A stretch of DNA of 58,543 nt from NCBI GenBank assembly GCA_947475895.1, contig CANJMF010000021.1:1-58543 (forward strand). The letters are read 5' to 3'. The number at the start of each line of letters is the position of its first letter. Within the stretch, counting starts at the first letter, position 1. The notes beneath the pieces were generated by a model. That model made no database searches, was not told where the DNA came from, and saw nothing but the letters and a program-made list of their open reading frames with translations. Source of the DNA: Fidelibacterota bacterium. Lineage in GTDB: Bacteria > Pseudomonadota > Alphaproteobacteria > Rhodospirillales > Rhodospirillaceae. Positions 58,395 through 58,543 of the stretch are shown in pieces. The translations under genes and the position numbers were made by a program.

Positions 58395-58543
58395 TTACAT
58401 CTTGAAGCGGATACCAACGCGGTAAATCGCGCCCAGCGTATCGTAGAGCGTCGCCGAGCTCGCCGTGCTTTGATAGTACTGCGTCTGCGCCGTCGGCGGC
58501 GGATCGTTGTTGAGCAGGTTTCTTGCCGACAAGAACAATTCGC
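58395..58543 (-). CDS. TonB-dependent receptor, C-terminal fragment
   Basis: Only the last 49 codons are in the window; the gene runs off the right edge. It encodes LFLSARNLLNNDPPP followed by TLYDTLGAIYRVGIRFKM and a stop. The C-terminal block matches the receptor at 42847 closely (NNDPPP, TLYD, YRVGIRFKM). A C-terminal aromatic/basic strand of this kind closes TonB-receptor barrels. Substrate unknown. Confidence 0.9.
   Translation of the reverse strand, partial: ELFLSARNLLNNDPPPTAQTQYYQSTASSATLYDTLGAIYRVGIRFKM

Overview
The window looks like chromosomal DNA of a moderately GC-rich proteobacterium, most likely an alphaproteobacterium of the Rhizomicrobium/Micropepsaceae kind. That placement is an inference from gene content (XrtA/PEP-CTERM regulators, a RamB-like short-chain acyl-CoA regulator, DUF2189, DUF1592/DUF1552 pairs); no rRNA or tRNA is present to confirm it.

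Layout. (1) 1-7450: the end of an exosortase (XrtA)/PEP-CTERM exopolysaccharide locus. It holds a TPR gene prsT cut short by an IS3-family element at the left edge, prsR, prsK, a polyprenyl-phosphate sugar transferase, and a divergent PEP-CTERM protein gene with a near-perfect sigma-54 promoter. (2) 7458-11540: a POT peptide transporter, a DUF481 outer-membrane protein and a DUF2189 membrane protein. (3) 11742-18482: one 2246-residue protein made almost wholly of about 280 eight-residue repeats. It has a higher-order period of 24 octads and a second sigma-54-like promoter at the same distance from the start codon as the one before the PEP-CTERM gene. (4) 18544-25932: short-chain acid metabolism, with scoAB, aceA, a short-chain acyl-CoA-type XRE regulator, glcB and an Lrp/AsnC regulator. 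(5) 26023-45762: about 20 kb read entirely leftward. It holds an exported FMN hydroxyacid oxidase with a CXXCH motif, two tandem copies of a four-gene operon (DUF1592 cytochrome-like, DUF1552, PF03640-like secreted repeat protein, unknown exported protein), an exported metallo-beta-lactamase-fold protein, an SDR dehydrogenase, an NHL beta-propeller and a TonB-dependent receptor. (6) 45909-51174: branched-chain 2-oxoacid dehydrogenase E1 alpha/beta with a divergent Lrp regulator, a small ACT-like protein and an acyl-CoA synthetase. (7) 51158-58312: a leftward AraC - BtuF-like - TPR/TylF methyltransferase - CblC-like ferredoxin group, divergent from icmF. (8) 58395-58543: the end of another TonB receptor.

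How it fits together. Regions 4, 6 and 7 make a coherent picture of branched- and short-chain acyl-CoA use: valine-derived isobutyryl-CoA, B12-dependent rearrangement to butyryl-CoA, then acetyl-CoA through the glyoxylate bypass. Region 5 looks like an envelope oxidation and uptake module of unknown substrate, present in duplicate.

The strongest candidates for something undescribed are the octad-repeat giant protein, the duplicated DUF1592/DUF1552 four-gene module, and the CblC-like ferredoxin fusion next to icmF.
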